64,000 nt of DNA from Macrococcoides bohemicum (GTDB lineage: Bacteria; Bacillota; Bacilli; Staphylococcales; Staphylococcaceae): the NCBI RefSeq assembly GCF_042658685.1, contig NZ_JBHSQY010000029.1. One strand, 5' to 3'. Position 1 is the first letter of the stretch. Every line of letters starts with the position of its first letter. Under the pieces are notes generated by a model, which worked only from the letters and a program-made list of their open reading frames with translations, did no database searches and was not told the origin of the DNA. This document shows positions 62,221 through 64,000 of the stretch, in pieces. A program made the translations under genes and the position numbers.

Positions 62221-62857
62221 TGCAATTATTACTATCGCTGGCACAGTAGGTGTCGGTAAATCTTCTTTAACAAGAGCTTTAGCTGAAAAATTAAACTTTA
62301 AAACGTCTTTCGAAAAAGTTGATAATAATCCTTATCTTGAAAAATTCTATGCTGACTTTGATCGTTGGAGCTTCCATCTGCAAATATACTTTTTAGCAGA
62401 ACGCTTCAAAGAACAAAAACGTATGTTTGAGTATGGTGGTGGATTTATTCAAGATCGCTCTATTTACGAAGACGTTGATATCTTTGCTAAGATGCATGAA
62501 GAAGGCGGTACGATGACGGCTGAAGACTTCAAAACGTATTATGAATTATATGAAGCCATGGTGATGACGCCATACTTCCCTAAACCTGACTGTTTAATCT
62601 ATTTAGAGTGTGACTATGAATCTGTAATTAATCGTATCGCTGAGCGTGGACGTCAAATGGAAATTGAAACTGATGAAACTTACTGGCGTGCCTTATTTGC
62701 GCGTTATGAAAAGTGGATTGATGGTTTCAACGCCTGTCCAGTCGTACGTGTAAATATTAATGAATATGATGTGTATGACAATATCGATTCACTGGACCCT
62801 GTTATTCAAAAAATCGCAAAAGTCATTGAAACGCATAGAGCTATGCATAAAAGATAA
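62201..62857 (+). CDS. Deoxynucleoside kinase 2 (deoxyadenosine/deoxycytidine kinase type)
   Basis: A 218-residue paralogue. P-loop GTVGVGKSSL (about 14), VDNNPYLEKFYAD (about 40), DRSIYED (about 85) and lid RIAERGRQME. The DRS motif identifies the dAdo/dCyd-type kinase paired with Dgk in Bacillus and staphylococci. ATG at 62201 has TTGGAG upstream. Translational coupling by the 20-base overlap. Ends at a perfect terminator. Confidence 0.9.
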   Translation: MYQIPNDAIITIAGTVGVGKSSLTRALAEKLNFKTSFEKVDNNPYLEKFYADFDRWSFHLQIYFLAERFKEQKRMFEYGGGFIQDRSIYEDVDIFAKMHEEGGTMTAEDFKTYYELYEAMVMTPYFPKPDCLIYLECDYESVINRIAERGRQMEIETDETYWRALFARYEKWIDGFNACPVVRVNINEYDVYDNIDSLDPVIQKIAKVIETHRAMHKR

Positions 62858-62863
62858 AAGATA

Positions 62864-62899
62864 AAAATGGTACGGTAAAAATTTACCGTACCATTTTTA
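62864..62899. terminator. Bidirectional terminator of kinase operon and HAD gene
   Basis: AAAAATGGTACGGTAAA and its exact complement form a perfect stem. Confidence 0.94.
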
Positions 62900-62906
62900 T
62901 ATTGTT

Positions 62907-63599
62907 TTATAACTCAAGTTTGTCAATCATTTCAGCGACACTATCTAGAACAACGTGGGCATTACGCAAATCCTGTTGATTACCAGATCCTGATAATACA
63001 CCAACGATTTTACCAACTTCACCATTTTGCCCAAGTTCAATATCCATCTCTGTATCACCCACCATCATCGTTTTCTCTTTGGCAACATTTAAATCATTCA
63101 TAATAAGCTGCAACAATTCTTTTTGGGGTTTATGATACTCTGATGTGTCACTCGTAATAATCATATCAAAATATTCACGGATGCTATATTTATCTATAAA
63201 TAAATCCATTGAAGCTGTGTCATCCGCTGATACGACAGCAAGAAGGTAACCTTTATCATGTAGAGATTTCAATGTTTTCTGAACACCTTCAATAATTTCG
63301 ATGTCTTCCACTTCATTGTCAGACGTTGCATGTTCAATCTTTTTAAGTAACCAGCTGGCCATCGCATCACCATTCGGAAGCTTCTCTAAACTGGATACGA
63401 TTGCCTTTGCTGTTTTTGCACCAATCAATTTATCAACATGATCATCGACAATACCGAATGCGTCTTTTATTTCAGATTTTGGCACATGAATATTTGTACG
63501 GACTGAAAATTCGTTAATCAAGTCATCAGCTAACTTCACCACCGGATGGCCTAATTTCATTAATGTTCCGTCTTTATCAAATACGATTAATTTCGTCAT
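62907..63599 (-). CDS. HAD-superfamily hydrolase (phosphoglycolate-phosphatase-like)
   Basis: A 230-residue HAD-IA protein. Motif I VFDKDGTLMKLGHP (the second Asp position is Lys-Asp, as in several PGP-like HADs), motif II AVVSADD (about 123), motif III Lys in YHKPQKELL, motif IV VGDTEMDIELG (about 182). Substrate unknown. Downstream of the partial PTS-like gene but behind its own terminator. Confidence 0.85.
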   Translation of the reverse strand: MTKLIVFDKDGTLMKLGHPVVKLADDLINEFSVRTNIHVPKSEIKDAFGIVDDHVDKLIGAKTAKAIVSSLEKLPNGDAMASWLLKKIEHATSDNEVEDIEIIEGVQKTLKSLHDKGYLLAVVSADDTASMDLFIDKYSIREYFDMIITSDTSEYHKPQKELLQLIMNDLNVAKEKTMMVGDTEMDIELGQNGEVGKIVGVLSGSGNQQDLRNAHVVLDSVAEMIDKLEL

Positions 63600-63655
63600 A
63601 ATCTTTTTCTTCTCCTTAGCTTTACTTTTATTATTTTTATACCCCTTTCACGCAA

Positions 63656-63687
63656 ATATATCTCACTCGAACTTGAGTGAGATATAT
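63656..63687 (-). terminator. Terminator of the right-edge PTS-like gene
   Basis: ATATATCTCACTC pairs with GAGTGAGATATAT around GAACTT, then TTTGCG on the minus strand, 3 bp past the EIIC-like stop. Confidence 0.85.
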
Positions 63688-63690
63688 TAT

Positions 63691-64000
63691 TTATTTGATT
63701 TCTAACGCTAAATCCCCTGCTTTCACATGGTTGAAACGTCGTGCGACACCGTAGTGTAATACATAAGTAACTACAAGCGGAAGTAATACGCCTGCAATCA
63801 TAAATTGCGTAAATGGTACAACCCCTTGATCATTTAAGATTTGCATCGGTGCGATAAATCCGCATAAGCCGATGCCACCAATTTCATATGGCACGCCTAA
63901 ATGAAATCCAAGGATTGCAACCGGTCCACTGATTGCAGCAGCTGCAAGTGGCGCTACCATAATTTTAGGGTTGTTTACAATGTTCGGGAACTGAACTTTA
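63691..64000 (-). CDS. PTS-type EIIC-like membrane protein, N-terminus beyond window edge
   Basis: The frame runs in from the right edge without a start and ends at 63691, so only about the last 102 residues are seen. KIMVAPLAAAAISGPVAIL and GGIGLCGFIAPMQIL resemble the PTS_EIIC_2 membrane-domain family of staphylococci, often transporters without linked EIIA or EIIB domains. Two further hydrophobic segments follow (FTQFMIAGVLLPLVVTYVLHY). ATG codons inside, such as that at 63960, are internal. Sugar specificity cannot be read. Confidence 0.7.
   Translation of the reverse strand, partial: KVQFPNIVNNPKIMVAPLAAAAISGPVAILGFHLGVPYEIGGIGLCGFIAPMQILNDQGVVPFTQFMIAGVLLPLVVTYVLHYGVARRFNHVKAGDLALEIK

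Overview
The window is AT-rich DNA from a low-GC Gram-positive bacterium of the family Staphylococcaceae, most likely Macrococcus/Macrococcoides or a close relative (inference). The evidence is staphylococcal gene content and order: ung-pdxK, hemQ divergent from pta-lipL, a four-gene sstABCD-type siderophore uptake operon, a Sle1-type LysM/CHAP amidase, a thermonuclease, tadA beside a deoxynucleoside kinase pair, and ribosome binding sites followed by many TTG/GTG starts. A full methionine-salvage operon sets it apart from what I know of Staphylococcus aureus.

Left end (1-9.1 kb), accessory: the first 3 kb encode, on the minus strand, a serine-rich-repeat surface adhesin with a KxYKxGKxW signal; its C-terminus lies beyond the window. 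Next come decayed insertion sequences (an IS21-type istB with its end-repeat array, and an IS3/IS150-type transposase tail), two tandem SgrR-like regulators, and a protein with two EVE-like domains and an apparently P-loop-less AAA-like domain.

9.2-33.2 kb is mostly core genome broken by scars. It holds a YeiH-type exporter with its cupin regulator and an untracked 25-aa membrane peptide, nuc, sle1 with a WalR-like box upstream, a TrhA/hemolysin III protein, a lipoprotein, a zinc exporter with a DinB-like protein, and anaerobic ribonucleotide reductase (nrdDG) behind a tandem NrdR-box pair. It also holds a HAD/bactofilin-like/alpha-beta hydrolase operon, a BtuF/FecCD uptake pair without its own ATPase, argS, and ywhD-ywfO homologues. 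Dead genes here include a 3-hydroxyacyl-CoA dehydrogenase, a capA-like gene and two short C-terminal fragments.

33.3-42.1 kb is the best-defined functional unit. A SAM-I riboswitch with its terminator controls mtnK-mtnA, a three-gene sugar-type ABC importer, then mtnW-mtnX-mtnB-mtnD. The importer sits inside the operon with overlapping genes and is predicted to import methylthioribose. The final transaminase and the MTA nucleosidase are not in the window.

42.1-64 kb: two GNAT acetyltransferases, an ATP-grasp/GNAT-like pair of unknown pathway, lipL-pta and hemQ, the Fur-box-preceded sst operon, an amino-acid transporter, DUF423/DUF5327/ung, pdxK, a yojF-bshB2-folE2-acetyltransferase run, HAD phosphatases, tadA, two deoxynucleoside kinases and a partial PTS-like EIIC protein at the right edge. 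No tRNA, rRNA, CRISPR array or intact mobile element was seen. Starts were often moved downstream of the longest open frame where a ribosome binding site decided it. All family calls come from motif recognition by eye, without database searches.
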